Source: Mycobacterium sp. 1554424.7 | Lineage (GTDB): Bacteria; Actinomycetota; Actinomycetes; Mycobacteriales; Mycobacteriaceae | Direction: 5' to 3' | Assembly (NCBI RefSeq): GCF_001665295.1 | Contig: NZ_LZSE01000078.1 | Coordinates: 124,001-188,000 of the forward strand | DNA length: 64,000 nt | Part shown: positions 53,082 to 63,153 of the stretch, in pieces | Numbering within the stretch: the stretch's first letter is position 1 | Layout: each line of letters begins with the position of its first letter | Made by a program: the position numbers and the translations under genes | The notes under the pieces: generated by a model | The model's database searches: none | Told to the model about the DNA's origin: nothing | The model's input: only the letters and a program-made list of their open reading frames with translations

Positions 53082-54290
53082 TCAGAGGGGAAATCGGTTA
53101 CGGATCCCGTTGAAGCGTTCCCACATCAAAGCGGTGCGTTCGGCGCTCGTGACGCGCGCGGTTTCCGGGGGCAAGGCATCTGCGAGTTCGGCGTGTTTGA
53201 CGAGCCGCGCCGCCAGCGTCGCGGGCTGACCCGCGAGCATGTGCCGGTAGGTGAGGTTCCCGCGTTCGAATCCCTGGGTGTCGATCCAGTTGCGGAAACC
53301 CGGGTCCCGGTGGGCCAGAATCAGTCTGACCTTGCCGTCATCGTCGACCGAGGCGCGGCTCGGGGTGTAGCTCACGGGCCGGTAGAGGAAGTCCATGCTG
53401 GTGAAGAAGGCGCCCATGTTGGTGATCATCCACAGGCCCTCGTGGGCGTCGAACTCGACGATGAGCGCCTCGTCGGCGCCCAGTTCCCAGTACATGTTGG
53501 CGGCGCTTCGGCCGCGTTTGGCGTCCGCATCGGATGTGGCCGGGCGGGGGAACCGATTCGGATGTTCGCCGTCGACGCCGCCGTGGGTGAACGGGAACTC
53601 GGGCCAGTCGCTCATGAGCCCGGTGACGAAATCGCCCGCCCAGCGCATGGCCGCGACCATGGTGTCGGGAGTGGGCAGCGGCTTGGGTGAGGTCATGTCG
53701 ACGCGCTCGATCCGCATCCGGGCGGGGAGCTCGTCCCAGCGGTCGAAGCCCTGGCGGATGAACAGCTTGCGGGAATCCGCGGTGGTCGGTAGCCAGTTGG
53801 GGCCGCGCTTCCGACCACCGATGTAGAGCTCGAAGGTGCCGTCCGGCTCAACGCGCAGCTGGTGGCCGAACAGGTTGACCTCCGGCACGTCGCCGAACGG
53901 CTCGTGCAGGACGTGCGGGCCATCCGGGCGCGCGCCCTGCACTGTGATGTTGAAAAAGGGTGCGGTGCCGCGGGTTCCGGTGATTCGGTAGGTCGATTCG
54001 CCGTCGATCCACGCCTGCTGGTAGGTGAAGTCGGCGCAGTCTCCGCCCAGCTTGCGGGTCGGGTTGCAGAAGGCATGCAGCACCGGATAGCGGGTGTCGC
54101 GGGTTTCCAGGGCCAGATCGAAGGCCTGCCCCAGGTTCTGGGTCAGGAAGCGAAACGCGTCGGCGCGCTGCAAGCCGGAGGTCGCGTTGAAGTCTTTGAA
54201 CGCCTGCTTGCCGGCGGCTTGCAATCGCTCACAGAACTCGGCCCACGCCCCGTCGAGTGCCGCATCGTCTGGTCCGTCGCCGAAAGCCAT
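53082..54290 (-). CDS. DUF1214 domain protein, second copy
   Basis: A 402-residue protein of the same type as the 18317-19420 gene. Shared features are CADFTYQQAWIDGESTYRIT, GTAPFFNITVQGARPDG, DEALIVEFDAHEGLWMITNM and GNLTYRHMLAGQPATLAARL. No signal peptide is present and the function is not established. It is the last gene of a dense minus-strand cluster, after a TIM-barrel isomerase and a sulfotransferase, repeating the sulfotransferase-DUF1214 association of the 16-19 kb block. Confidence 0.85.
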   Translation of the reverse strand: MAFGDGPDDAALDGAWAEFCERLQAAGKQAFKDFNATSGLQRADAFRFLTQNLGQAFDLALETRDTRYPVLHAFCNPTRKLGGDCADFTYQQAWIDGESTYRITGTRGTAPFFNITVQGARPDGPHVLHEPFGDVPEVNLFGHQLRVEPDGTFELYIGGRKRGPNWLPTTADSRKLFIRQGFDRWDELPARMRIERVDMTSPKPLPTPDTMVAAMRWAGDFVTGLMSDWPEFPFTHGGVDGEHPNRFPRPATSDADAKRGRSAANMYWELGADEALIVEFDAHEGLWMITNMGAFFTSMDFLYRPVSYTPSRASVDDDGKVRLILAHRDPGFRNWIDTQGFERGNLTYRHMLAGQPATLAARLVKHAELADALPPETARVTSAERTALMWERFNGIRNRFPL

Positions 54291-54314
54291 TGCGTCCTAC
54301 CCTTTCTCGGCTTC

Positions 54315-55085
54315 TCAGCCGCCGAGCCCGTCGAGGATCGCGCTCACCGCAGCGCACGCCCGCGCGGCCGCCGCCAACCTGCCCTCCGCGTCGATGCGCG
54401 GGCCGAGCAGTTCCAGATCGAAACCGAACCGATAGCCCTCCGCCAACGCCTGAGCCACGAAGGGTTCGATTGGAATCGCGCCGTCGCCGGGTACCGCGCG
54501 CGCCGGCAGCGCCCGGTCCCCCAGCACGTAATCGCTCAACTGGATCAGTTGCGTGCGGGGCAGCGCCCGCCGTAGCAGGCCCGCGAGGTCGGCTTCGGCC
54601 CAGCAGTGGAACAAGTCGACGCAGATGCCGAGCCCCGCCAGCTCAGCGAGGGTGATCGTGTCACGCAGGCTGTGCGCGAGATGGATGTCGGCGTAGAGGC
54701 TCGACGCGTTCTCGATGGCCAGGCCGACGCCGGCCTGCCCCGCCTGTCGCACGCACGGCTCGATGGCGCGACAAAACGTCTCGGCCGCCTGCTCCCAGGT
54801 GAGCCCGTCCCGGCCGCCGGTGAGCATGTAGATGCATCGCGCATCGGTGGCCGCGGCGGCGTCGATCAGCCGGGACAACGCCGCACCGCCGCCGAACAGG
54901 TGGTAGACCGCCTCGACCGTGTACCCCTCGGTTCGAATCAGGCGAACGAAGGCGGGGTCGAGCAGTTGCGTGTCGAGGACGCTCAGGTGTCGCAGCCCAA
55001 GCGTGACCCAATTCCTGTGTAGCTCGGTGGTATCCGCTCCGAGGAAGGTCACGTTGTGGACCGAGAGCCGTTCGCGCGCGGTCAT
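54315..55085 (-). CDS. Xylose isomerase-like TIM barrel (sugar phosphate isomerase/epimerase family)
   Basis: A 256-residue AP-endonuclease-2/xylose-isomerase-like barrel. Metal-site regions appear as GVGLAIENASSLYADIHLAH (Glu and His), GICVDLFHCWAE (Asp and His), LIQLSDYVLGDR (Asp) and FGFDLELLGP (Glu). Family members isomerise sugars or hydroxy-acids, or act as dehydratases. It begins 1 bp after the sulfotransferase stop, so co-translation is likely. The substrate is unknown. Confidence 0.85.
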   Translation of the reverse strand: MTARERLSVHNVTFLGADTTELHRNWVTLGLRHLSVLDTQLLDPAFVRLIRTEGYTVEAVYHLFGGGAALSRLIDAAAATDARCIYMLTGGRDGLTWEQAAETFCRAIEPCVRQAGQAGVGLAIENASSLYADIHLAHSLRDTITLAELAGLGICVDLFHCWAEADLAGLLRRALPRTQLIQLSDYVLGDRALPARAVPGDGAIPIEPFVAQALAEGYRFGFDLELLGPRIDAEGRLAAAARACAAVSAILDGLGG

Positions 55086-55086
55086 G

Positions 55087-56256
55087 TCAATCGCGCTTTT
55101 CGATGCTGACCCCGAATCGCTCGCGGAAGGGCGCGAATTCGGCGTGCAGGTCTTCGAGGTTTTCGCCGATATCGGTCAGCAGCCTGGTGGAGTACCGGAA
55201 CTTCCCGTGGCGGTCGCCGCGGTTGTGGGCCAAGTAATCACGCATCGACGCCGTGGCCTCGCCGGTGAGGGCCCGACCGCAAAAGGTGTAGTAGCGGCCG
55301 ACGACCGCGACCGGGTCGGCGATGAAGTCGGTGTAGGGGATGTGCAGGATCCGCGGGTCGTCCACCATCGGGTTGGACATGGTGTTGGCGATGCTGGCCC
55401 GGGTCATCTCGAGGTGCTTCTTCGCCTCGACCGCGAGATCGATCGGACCGACGATGCCGTCGAGGATGTCGGCCATCATCATGGTGCGCGACGCCGCCAC
55501 CTGGACCGGGTCGCGATGCAGCCACAGCAGGTTCGCGTCGGGATAGGTATCGAAGAGCTCCTCGAGCCGAAAGCCGTGAAACCCCTTCAGCACCCAGTAC
55601 TTCCGGGGCCGGTGGTACTGAAACTGCTGCAGCATCGCCCTGTGCAGACGGTACTGCGCGGCCGGGTCCGTCGGCAGGCCACCGACGAGGGTCTGCATCG
55701 GCACCCGCCACCACGCCGTCGGGGTCATCACCCGGAAGTCGAAGGCCCAGGTGCGCTCGTCTTCGGGGAGGCCGTCACCGAGCATGTCGTTGTACGGGTG
55801 GCTGAGCAGCCACTTGGGCATCTTGGCGTTGATCTCGCGCCAGTCGGCGTCGGCCCGGGCGCGGCGGGGGTCGTCCGGGCGGGTGGTACCGGGAGGGGGC
55901 GAGGGGTACATCACCTCCCAGAACCGCAGTGGGCGTGCGTGCGGGTCGACCGCCATCAGCGCGTGCACGAGCGTGGTTCCCGAGCGCGGCTCCCCGGTCA
56001 CGATCATCGGGTGGTCGATCACCTCGGCACCGATCGGATAGCGGTTGCGGTCCTCGATGAATTCCAGCCGCGACGTCAGCAGCCAATGACAGACGCCTTC
56101 CGCCTGCTCAACGCCGTTGGCGTCCAGGCCGATACCGTTCAGGTGGTCGACGGCCAACCGGAACCGTTCCGGCAGGGTTGGATCGCCGTAGTCCTCCAAA
56201 CCCGTCTCGGCCTGTGCGCGGGCAAGCAGCGCGGACGCATCGAGTGCCGCCGTCAC
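55087..56256 (-). CDS. PAPS-dependent sulfotransferase family protein, second copy
   Basis: A 389-residue Stf-type sulfotransferase. The PAPS loop is VTGEPRSGTTLVHALM near residue 85, and the 3'-phosphate motif is LLWLHRDPVQVAASRT near residue 250, with KYWVLKGFHGFRLEE between. Start GTG 56256 overlaps the LLM stop by GTGA; a GTG five codons upstream is possible. It is more distant from the 16472 copy than a recent duplicate would be, but the neighbourhood logic is the same. The acceptor is unknown. Confidence 0.9.
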   Translation of the reverse strand: MTAALDASALLARAQAETGLEDYGDPTLPERFRLAVDHLNGIGLDANGVEQAEGVCHWLLTSRLEFIEDRNRYPIGAEVIDHPMIVTGEPRSGTTLVHALMAVDPHARPLRFWEVMYPSPPPGTTRPDDPRRARADADWREINAKMPKWLLSHPYNDMLGDGLPEDERTWAFDFRVMTPTAWWRVPMQTLVGGLPTDPAAQYRLHRAMLQQFQYHRPRKYWVLKGFHGFRLEELFDTYPDANLLWLHRDPVQVAASRTMMMADILDGIVGPIDLAVEAKKHLEMTRASIANTMSNPMVDDPRILHIPYTDFIADPVAVVGRYYTFCGRALTGEATASMRDYLAHNRGDRHGKFRYSTRLLTDIGENLEDLHAEFAPFRERFGVSIEKRD

Positions 56257-57380
56257 GGCCGAGCTCCACACAAGCTCAGCAATTCGTCCTCCGTCTTGCG
56301 CACGTTGTCCGCCGATGCGGCGCTGAATTCGAGCCCGGCCATCGCCCCGTAGTCCAGGATCTTGGGAACGCGGAGCCCGGCATCCACATAGGACTTGATG
56401 GCTCGGGCAACCTGGTGCGGCGTGCCGTGCGGGACGACCGCCCGAATCGCGTCGGGATCGACGCGGCCCAGGAAGTCGACGATGCGTTCCCGCGTCAGCG
56501 TGGTCGGGTCGATGTCATGGAATCCGCCCCAGCCATCGCCCATCGGATGGTCAAAGCCGAAGTGGCGCAGGACTTCCGCCGATACCTGAAGCAAGAACGA
56601 CGCCACCAGCGGAGCGCGCAGGATCTCCTCGATCGCGTCGCTGTCTTTGCCGATCAGGCACACCTGCACATAGCACGGCGTGATCGCCATCGGGTCGCGG
56701 CCGGCACGCTCGGCCGATTGCCTTACCGCGCCGAGCATCTCGGCGTAGTGCTCGGGAGTCCACGCCCCAGCCGGCCACCAACCATCGGCGTAACGCCCGA
56801 CGATGTCGAGCATCCGCGGCCCGCTGGCGCCGATCCAGATCGGCGGGAAGCGTCCCTCGTAGGGCTCTGTGTCCAGGCGGGCGTGATGCAGCCGGTAGAA
56901 CTGCCCCTCGAAGTCCACCGGCGCGTCGCTGTCCCAAAGCAGGCGGATGACCCGCAACGCCTCCTCGAAGCGGCCGACGGGGCGGGCGAAGTCAAACCCG
57001 TAGGGCACGATGTTTTCGCTCTCGCCGCTGCCGAGTCCGAGGATGAATCGCCCCCGGGACAGGTGATCGATGGTCAGAGCGCTCTGGGCCAGCATCGCGG
57101 GGTGGCGACGCACCGTGTCCACGACACAGGTGGCCAGGGGCACCGTATCGGTCAGCACGGCCGCGGCCGCGGCGACCGCCATGCCGTCGAGGTTGCGATG
57201 CGGCGACGGCGACACCGTTGCGAGATCGGTGAATTCCGGGGTCCACAGCGCGTCGGGCCAAAAGCTCACCATGTGATCGGGCAGCCAGATCGAGTGGTAT
57301 CGGCCGGTATCCAGCTCGGCGAGCGCAGCCAGGTTCAAGGGCAGCGTTGTGCGCACAAACGCCGCGGGCGAAACGTTCAC
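56253..57380 (-). CDS. LLM-class flavin/F420-dependent oxidoreductase
   Basis: A 375-residue luciferase-like enzyme. Signatures are [19 protein letters not shown] near the N-terminus, [40 protein letters not shown] and [20 protein letters not shown]. It probably uses F420 or FMN. Start GTG 57380 overlaps the SDR stop by GTGA. A long open frame continues upstream but is only the shadow of the SDR gene. It is part of the coupled catabolic operon. Confidence 0.9.
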   Translation of the reverse strand: MNVSPAAFVRTTLPLNLAALAELDTGRYHSIWLPDHMVSFWPDALWTPEFTDLATVSPSPHRNLDGMAVAAAAAVLTDTVPLATCVVDTVRRHPAMLAQSALTIDHLSRGRFILGLGSGESENIVPYGFDFARPVGRFEEALRVIRLLWDSDAPVDFEGQFYRLHHARLDTEPYEGRFPPIWIGASGPRMLDIVGRYADGWWPAGAWTPEHYAEMLGAVRQSAERAGRDPMAITPCYVQVCLIGKDSDAIEEILRAPLVASFLLQVSAEVLRHFGFDHPMGDGWGGFHDIDPTTLTRERIVDFLGRVDPDAIRAVVPHGTPHQVARAIKSYVDAGLRVPKILDYGAMAGLEFSAASADNVRKTEDELLSLCGARP

Positions 57381-58159
57381 CGAGCGACCCACTCCGAGTT
57401 CAGCGCGAAGTCCGACATGTACCTGGTCGAACTCCAGCCGCCGTCGACGACGATCGTCTGCCCGTTGATGAAACTCGCCCCCGGCGAGCACAAGAACGCG
57501 ACAGTGCTGGCGATGTCGTCGACGGTGCCCAACCGCTGATGCGGGGTCAGCTCGGCGTTGATCTTGCGGAACCGCTCGTCCTGCAGCCGCTTCTCGACCA
57601 TCGGCGTAACCGTCACGCCGGGCGCGACGGCGTTGCAGCGGATGCCGGACGGGCCGTACTGGCAAGCGATGTGGGTGGTCAGCGCGGTCAGCCCGCCCTT
57701 GGCGGCGGAGTAGGCGCCGCCGCGAAGCCCGCCCACGACGGCGAAGGTCGACGTGATGTTGATGATCGCCGAGCCGGGTCCCATGTGCGGCAACACCTCG
57801 CGCGCGAGCCGAAACGGGGCCCGCAGCATCAAACCCAGGAAGTAGTCCAGGGTTTCGTCGTCGGTTTCGTGCACCGGCTTGGGGTTGCCGACGCCGGCGT
57901 TGTTGATCAGGAAGTCGATGTGACCCCAGCGGTCGACGGCGAGGTCGACGATGCGCCGCGGCGCATCGTCCTGGGTCAGGTCGACGGCCAGGGTCGCGAC
58001 CCGCGCCGGGTCCCCGATGGACTTCTGCAGCTCGGCCAGCCGGGCCTCGTCGCGGCCCGTGCCCAGGACCGCCATTCCCGTCTCGGCGAGCTTCGTTGCG
58101 CATCCCAGACCGATGCCGCTGGTTGCGCCCGTGACGATTGCGACCTGCATCTCACCCAT
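57377..58159 (-). CDS. Short-chain dehydrogenase/reductase (classical SDR)
   Basis: A 260-residue classical SDR. The cofactor motif is [13 protein letters not shown] near residue 10, NNAG follows near residue 90, the catalytic Ser is in [12 protein letters not shown], and YSAAKGG holds the Tyr/Lys pair near residue 153. The C-terminus has [17 protein letters not shown]. It oxidises or reduces a secondary alcohol or ketone. Its start overlaps the ligase stop by 8 bp; a second in-frame ATG three codons in would remove most of that overlap. Confidence 0.92.
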   Translation of the reverse strand: MGEMQVAIVTGATSGIGLGCATKLAETGMAVLGTGRDEARLAELQKSIGDPARVATLAVDLTQDDAPRRIVDLAVDRWGHIDFLINNAGVGNPKPVHETDDETLDYFLGLMLRAPFRLAREVLPHMGPGSAIINITSTFAVVGGLRGGAYSAAKGGLTALTTHIACQYGPSGIRCNAVAPGVTVTPMVEKRLQDERFRKINAELTPHQRLGTVDDIASTVAFLCSPGASFINGQTIVVDGGWSSTRYMSDFALNSEWVAR

Positions 58160-59777
58160 CCTCGGTTAGAAGCGCTCTGATTCGATGCTTGAGGATCTTC
58201 CCCGCGTCGTTCTTGGGCAGCGCATCCCAGATGACAACCTGTTCTGGCGCCTTGAATTTCGCGATGCCCTTCCTTTGCAGCAGTGCGAGCAGGTCGGCGA
58301 CACCGGGTCGCGGCTCGCCCGCGGGGACGATCACCGCGCACGCCCGTTCCCCGGTGCGCTCGTCGGGCAGCCCGACGACCGCGATCTCGGCGATGCCCGG
58401 GTGGTCGGCCAGCAGGTCCTCGACCTCCTTTGCCGAGATGTTCTCGCCGTTGCGGATGATGACGTCCTTGGCCCGGCCGGTCACGACGAGATACTGGCCT
58501 TCCAAACCAGCTGAGACCCACCGCCCGAGGTCCCCCGTCCGGAAAAACCCTGCGGCATCGAAGGAATCGGCGTCGTCCTCGGGATGCCGGTAACCCAGCA
58601 GCATCTGCGGGCCGCGAACACAGATTTCGCCGTCACCGTCAGGCGCGGCGTCGTGCGCGACGATTTTTATCTCCGCGATGCCGGCCCGTCCGTCGGTGTC
58701 CGCGGCTTGGTCGGCCTCGTCTGGCCGGGGCGCGCCAACCGTCGCTACCGGCACCTCCGTGCAGCCGTACACGCGCGTGACCACCGCGCGGTCGAAATAC
58801 TCGGCGGCACGCCGGATCAGCGACGGCGACACCGCGGCGCCGCCGCAGATGAACACCTTCAGGTCGGGCAGGCGCGTTCCGGCGCGCTCGGCGGCGGACA
58901 GCAGCTGCCGCAGAAACGGCGTCGCCCCGGCCATGTGGGTGCAGCGTTCACTGTCCATCAGCGCCACGGCCGCCGCCGGATCCCACCGGTCCATGAGCAC
59001 CGCGGTCGTGCCCAGCAGCAACGGGCATTCGAACGCGTAGATCGACCCACCGATGTGGGCGATGGGCGACGGAACCAGGAACGTATCGCCCGGCTCGACG
59101 TTCCAGTGGTCACGGATCTGACTGATCAGCGCGTGCAACGAATTGTGGCTGTGCAGCACGCCTTTCGGGCGGCCGGTGGTGCCCGACGTGTACAGGACCA
59201 TCCGTACGGCGTCGGGATCCAGGGCCGGCAACCGCGCGGGATTCGGCCGGCCCTCCAGCAGCGTCGGAAACGGTGTGTGCGCGCGGCCTTGCCCGGTTTC
59301 AGGGCCCCGCAGCACCACCACCTCGGGGGCGGGGCTCATCGCGGCGGTCACGCGTTCGAGCATGGCCGCGTAGTCGTGACCGCCGAACCGATGCGGAACG
59401 AAGATCATCGCGGATTCCACGTCTTCGAGGATGAAGCGCAATTCGTGGTCGCGCAGCGACGGCAGGATCGGGTTCACCACCATCCCGGCCAGTGTCGCGG
59501 CCAGATAGATGACGGCGGCCTCGTGCCAGTTCGGCAGCATGAATGAGACCGCGCTGCCGGTTGGCATGCGTTCCAGCAGGGCGTCGGCCAACCGGGTCGC
59601 CTGGGTGTAGAGCGCGGCGCAGTCGAGCCGAGTATCCGCATCCACCAACGCGGTTCGCTGTGGTGAGGTCTCCGCCGCAGCGCGCAGCGACTCGGCCAGC
59701 GTGGTATGAACCCACAGCCCGCGCCGGTATGCCTCCGCCGCGTGTGCCATGTCTATCACTTTGCCGGGCCTAGTCAT
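58152..59777 (-). CDS. Acyl-CoA synthetase (FadD-type, AMP-forming)
   Basis: A 541-residue adenylate-forming ligase. The P-loop is [17 protein letters not shown] near residue 193, then [14 protein letters not shown] near 345, [11 protein letters not shown] and [20 protein letters not shown], with the catalytic Lys in [14 protein letters not shown]. It would activate a carboxylic acid as a CoA thioester at the head of the cluster's pathway. Its ATG overlaps the end of the GntR gene by 8 bp. The frame also contains ATG 59750 ([10 protein letters not shown]), which could be the true start. Confidence 0.93.
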   Translation of the reverse strand: MTRPGKVIDMAHAAEAYRRGLWVHTTLAESLRAAAETSPQRTALVDADTRLDCAALYTQATRLADALLERMPTGSAVSFMLPNWHEAAVIYLAATLAGMVVNPILPSLRDHELRFILEDVESAMIFVPHRFGGHDYAAMLERVTAAMSPAPEVVVLRGPETGQGRAHTPFPTLLEGRPNPARLPALDPDAVRMVLYTSGTTGRPKGVLHSHNSLHALISQIRDHWNVEPGDTFLVPSPIAHIGGSIYAFECPLLLGTTAVLMDRWDPAAAVALMDSERCTHMAGATPFLRQLLSAAERAGTRLPDLKVFICGGAAVSPSLIRRAAEYFDRAVVTRVYGCTEVPVATVGAPRPDEADQAADTDGRAGIAEIKIVAHDAAPDGDGEICVRGPQMLLGYRHPEDDADSFDAAGFFRTGDLGRWVSAGLEGQYLVVTGRAKDVIIRNGENISAKEVEDLLADHPGIAEIAVVGLPDERTGERACAVIVPAGEPRPGVADLLALLQRKGIAKFKAPEQVVIWDALPKNDAGKILKHRIRALLTEDG

Positions 59778-60510
59778 TCACGCGGCGCATGGTCATCGCG
59801 TACCGGAAGCTCGACGACAGGTGGGTGTTGACCGTTACCTGAGCCACCTCGCCGTCGGAGGTCTTGTAGGTGCGCCGCATCTGCAGCGCCGCCGTGCCCG
59901 CCGCGGCCCCGAGGCCGTCGGCCAGCTCGGGCGGCAGCAGCACCGCGGCGATTTCCTGGCGCAACTCGGCGATGCTCACCCCGAACAGGTCCTCGATCAA
60001 CGGGAAGATCGGGCCGGTGTGGCGCTGCAGCAACCGGCCGACCGCGGCGAAATCGCGGTTGATGTAGTACTCCGTCCGGCACAGCGGCATCGACGCGCCG
60101 TCGGCTTGCCGGTAGCCGCGCACGGACAGCCACTGCGTGCCGGCCGGCAGCCCGGTCCGGGCGGCGAGTTCGTCGTCGATCGTCACCATCTCGTTGGACT
60201 CGATGTTGAGCTGCGCGCCGGACGCGAACGCGAGCAGGTCATCGATCGACATCGTCTCCTGCGCATAGGAACTGGACGCCGGCCGCGGAACCACCCGGGT
60301 ACCCGCGCGGGGCCGCGACGCGACCAGGTTGTCCTCGCGCAGCCGGCGCAGCGCCTCGCGGACGGTGTAGCGGCTGACCGCGAATCGCTCACACAATTGG
60401 TGTTCGGTCGGCAGCTGCGAACCCACCGGGTACACGCCGTCGACGATCTCCTTGCGCAGCGTGCGCGCGATCTGCAGGTAGCGGTGCTCGCTCGAAATGG
60501 CCTGAGACAT
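59770..60510 (-). CDS. GntR-family regulator with UTRA domain
   Basis: A 246-residue GntR/HutC-type regulator. The winged HTH is YLQIARTLRKEIVDGVYPVG, QLPTEHQLCERFAVSRYTVR and EALRRLREDNLVASRPRAGT. A UTRA ligand-binding domain fills the C-terminal part (WLSVRGYRQADGASMPLCRT, AALQMRRTYKTSDGEVAQVT). It lies inside the operon, linked by TGATG to the SMP-30 gene, and probably senses a pathway metabolite. The TTGTCCGGACAA palindrome in the divergent promoter is its likely site. Confidence 0.92.
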   Translation of the reverse strand: MSQAISSEHRYLQIARTLRKEIVDGVYPVGSQLPTEHQLCERFAVSRYTVREALRRLREDNLVASRPRAGTRVVPRPASSSYAQETMSIDDLLAFASGAQLNIESNEMVTIDDELAARTGLPAGTQWLSVRGYRQADGASMPLCRTEYYINRDFAAVGRLLQRHTGPIFPLIEDLFGVSIAELRQEIAAVLLPPELADGLGAAAGTAALQMRRTYKTSDGEVAQVTVNTHLSSSFRYAMTMRRVND

Positions 60511-62120
60511 CAGCGGCCGTCCCGCGATCGCCGCAGTGCCAGTACGCTGCCGTCCCCGTCGGCCGACACGTAGAGCGTCCCGTCGGCCGCGGCGGCGATG
60601 CCGGCGAAGGGCCCCTGCGGACCGGAAAACGGCGGCATGCCTATCAGTGGCTTGGGCAGCACGCCCGGCGGGGCGCCGACCGGTAACCCCGACGCGATGG
60701 TCCGCCGAACCCCGCTGTTCGCATCGAACGCGACCAACTCCTTGGCCCCGGCGTCGACGATGTAGAGCACCCCGTCGTGCACGCAAATGCCTTGCGGGCG
60801 TTGCAGATCGGTGACGACGGTGTCGACCGTCGATCCGTTCACCTGGATCACCCGTCCGGCGCCGCCCTCCGCAACCAGGCACGCCCCGTCCGCGCCGATC
60901 GCGACGCCGACCGGCTCACGCAAGCCGGTGGCCAACACGTCGGTTCCACCAACCCCTAACGAAAGAACCCGCCCGGTGCCGAGTTCGGCGACGACCACAC
61001 CGTTGCGACCGACCGCGACACCGTAGAGCTGGTCGAAACCGTCGGCCAGCACCTCGGTTTCGCTCGCCGCCGGCCGGTACCGGCCGACCTGGCCGCCCGA
61101 GGTCGTGACGACGAACTCGCCCGGTCCGCTCGCCGCGACGCCGCGCAGGAATCCGGGATAGCCGGGGCTGAACAGCATCCCGGCGGTCTGCAGCGACCCG
61201 TCGGGCAGGGCGACGTAGAAGTACGTGCCGTCGGCGACGTAGAGCCGCCCGTCGTGGCCCACGGTCAGGTCCAGCGGCCAGTTCAGTCCGCCGGGTAGCA
61301 CGGTTCGCGTTTCGCCGTCGGGTGATATCTCGGTGATCTCGCCGGTGAAATTGGACACCAGCACCCGGTCGTCGACGAAGGTGCAGTTGTCCAACCCCGG
61401 ACTCAGCTGGGCCAGCAGCCGCCGCTCGCCGCTGCGCGGATCGATGCGCAGCACCTGCCCGCTGGCCACCTGGGTCGAGACGATGTAGCCCTGCGGGTCG
61501 AACTTGACCGAGTCGGGCACGCCGAGATCGCCGGCGACGCACTGTGGTTCGCCGCCCTCGGGATCGACGCGCCAGATCTCGTTGGCGCCCATCACCGGGA
61601 AATACAGCAACCCGTCCGGACCGACCTCCATCGCGTTCGGGGAGGGCACGCCGTCCAGCAGCACCCGCGGCGGGCCGCCCGTCAGGTCGAACTCCAGCAG
61701 ACGGCCGCCCTCGCGGCATTCGCCGATGAACAGCCGGTCGGAATGAAAGGTGATCCCGTTGGCCGACGGAACGTCGTCACGCAGCACGCGGGTCCGGCCG
61801 GCGGTGTCGCGCACGCTGACCCGGCCGTCCATCACCTCGGTCGCGTACAGGTTGCCGCGCGCGTCGAACGCGACGTCGTCGGGGGCCACGATCTCGCCCC
61901 CCTTGGGGCTGAAGGTCTCCAGCTCGCCGGTGCGGTAATCCAACGCGCTGATCTGGCTGCCGGTCACCTGCGCGATGTACACGCGCCCGTCCGGCCCGGT
62001 GCGCAGGCCGTTGGCGCCGAACAGTCGGCTGGGAGTGGTGACCCGCTCGAGTCGCCAGCCGTCCGAGACATCGATCGAGTCCGGCACCCCATACCGTGAC
62101 CGCTGCGTTGAGATGGCCAT
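60510..62120 (-). CDS. SMP-30/gluconolactonase-like beta-propeller protein
   Basis: About 536 residues made of repeated propeller blades (NGLRTGPDGRVYIAQVTGSQ, VPSPNAMEVGPDGLLYFPVM, NWPLDLTVGHDGRLYVADGT, GIAAAADGTLYVSADGDGSV). Blade count suggests a double or large propeller, longer than the roughly 300-residue lactonases. It may hydrolyse a lactone or bind a substrate; no catalytic set is clear. ATG 62120 is chosen because AAGGACC precedes it; ATG 62147 adds nine residues and has no ribosome-binding site. No signal peptide is seen. Confidence 0.82.
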   Translation of the reverse strand: MAISTQRSRYGVPDSIDVSDGWRLERVTTPSRLFGANGLRTGPDGRVYIAQVTGSQISALDYRTGELETFSPKGGEIVAPDDVAFDARGNLYATEVMDGRVSVRDTAGRTRVLRDDVPSANGITFHSDRLFIGECREGGRLLEFDLTGGPPRVLLDGVPSPNAMEVGPDGLLYFPVMGANEIWRVDPEGGEPQCVAGDLGVPDSVKFDPQGYIVSTQVASGQVLRIDPRSGERRLLAQLSPGLDNCTFVDDRVLVSNFTGEITEISPDGETRTVLPGGLNWPLDLTVGHDGRLYVADGTYFYVALPDGSLQTAGMLFSPGYPGFLRGVAASGPGEFVVTTSGGQVGRYRPAASETEVLADGFDQLYGVAVGRNGVVVAELGTGRVLSLGVGGTDVLATGLREPVGVAIGADGACLVAEGGAGRVIQVNGSTVDTVVTDLQRPQGICVHDGVLYIVDAGAKELVAFDANSGVRRTIASGLPVGAPPGVLPKPLIGMPPFSGPQGPFAGIAAAADGTLYVSADGDGSVLALRRSRDGR

Positions 62121-62269
62121 GCCCTGCCGAGGTCCTTCCGTCAGCATTTGAGCTGGACGCTATCAATTCGTCTTAGTCCAGACAATAGCCGCCGAACCGT
62201 CTTCGCTTGGCCTTGACAGCCAGCTCTGCCGATGGGAATAGTGTTCTCCAACGGACAGAACGCTCTATC

Positions 62270-62281
62270 TTGTCCGGACAA
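62270..62281. promoter_or_regulatory. GntR-type operator TTGTCCGGACAA
   Basis: TTGTCCGGACAA is a perfect 12-bp palindrome 24 bp before the SDR ATG at 62305. A related TTGTCTGGAC (minus strand, 62176-62185) lies before the divergent SMP-30 gene. The pair could let the clustered GntR protein control both directions. Confidence 0.65.
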
Positions 62282-62304
62282 AGCGACGCAGTAGATAGCA
62301 GGTC

Positions 62305-63153
62305 ATGGACGATCTTCTCGGGCTGGAAGGCCGCATCGTCGTGGTCTCCGGCGCCGGCGGCGGTGGCATCGGCACGACCGTGACCGCGATGGCCGCGCGG
62401 GCGGGGGCCACCGTGATCGCGGTCAGCCGCTCGAAGGAAAACCTCGACGAGCACGTCGCCCCGCTGGCACAACGGGGCCTGGCGGTGGTGCCCGTCGCGG
62501 CCGACGCTTCCACCGACGACGGCATCGCCGCGGTGATCGACCAGGCACGGCGCGCGGACGGCAGCCTTTACGGTCTGGTGAACGTCGCCGGCGGTGCCGA
62601 CCCGTCGACGTGGATGCCGTCGACGCGGGTGACGCGCGGCGACTGGCGCAAGATCTTCACCGACAACCTCGAATCGGCGTTCTTCATGAGCCAGGCCGTG
62701 GCGGCCGAACTCGTCGCACAGCGGCGGCCCGGGTCCATCGTGTCGATCTCGTCGATCAGCGGCATGAACACCGCGCCATTTCACATCGCCTACGGGACCG
62801 CCAAGGCCGCGATCGCGGCGGTGACCCGCACGATGGCGCTCGAGTTGGCGGCGTCCGGGATCCGGGTGAATGCCGTGGCACCGGGCGTCACCGAGACCGC
62901 GGCCTCGCGCACGTATGTGGACGAGGACCCGGACCGGGATCGGCAGGCGATCGCGATGGGCCGGCGCGGCCGGCCCGAGGAGCAGGCCGGCGCCATCCTT
63001 TTCCTGCTTTCGGACCTGTCGAGCTACATCACCGGCCAGACGCTGCTGGTCGACGGCGGGCTGGACCTGAAATGGAGCCACCTCGGCGCCGACAACACCT
63101 CGTTGTTCCTCAAGGACGAATCGTTCCGCGCGGCGATCAGGAAGATGTCATGA
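62305..63153 (+). CDS. Short-chain dehydrogenase/reductase coupled to the Rieske oxygenase
   Basis: A 282-residue classical SDR. The cofactor region is VVSGAGGGGIGTTV near residue 13, with VNVAGG near 95, the Ser in SIVSISSISGMN and YGTAKAA near residue 165. ITGQTLLVDGGLDLKW closes the core, followed by a C-terminal extension of about 25 residues. It overlaps the Rieske gene by ATGA, so it may oxidise a cis-diol or alcohol made by the oxygenase (inference). Confidence 0.9.
   Translation: MDDLLGLEGRIVVVSGAGGGGIGTTVTAMAARAGATVIAVSRSKENLDEHVAPLAQRGLAVVPVAADASTDDGIAAVIDQARRADGSLYGLVNVAGGADPSTWMPSTRVTRGDWRKIFTDNLESAFFMSQAVAAELVAQRRPGSIVSISSISGMNTAPFHIAYGTAKAAIAAVTRTMALELAASGIRVNAVAPGVTETAASRTYVDEDPDRDRQAIAMGRRGRPEEQAGAILFLLSDLSSYITGQTLLVDGGLDLKWSHLGADNTSLFLKDESFRAAIRKMS

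Noticed and set aside
53258-53280. GCGTTCGAATCCC, similar to a tRNA T-loop
   Set aside because: It lies inside the DUF1214 reading frame, and no acceptor stem, anticodon arm or CCA-like end can be built around it. No tRNA or rRNA gene was found in the window.
56253-58103. Upstream extension of the LLM oxidoreductase frame to 58103
   Set aside because: The extra 241 codons lie wholly within the SDR gene in another frame and are Arg/Gly-rich; the GTG overlapping the SDR stop is the natural start.
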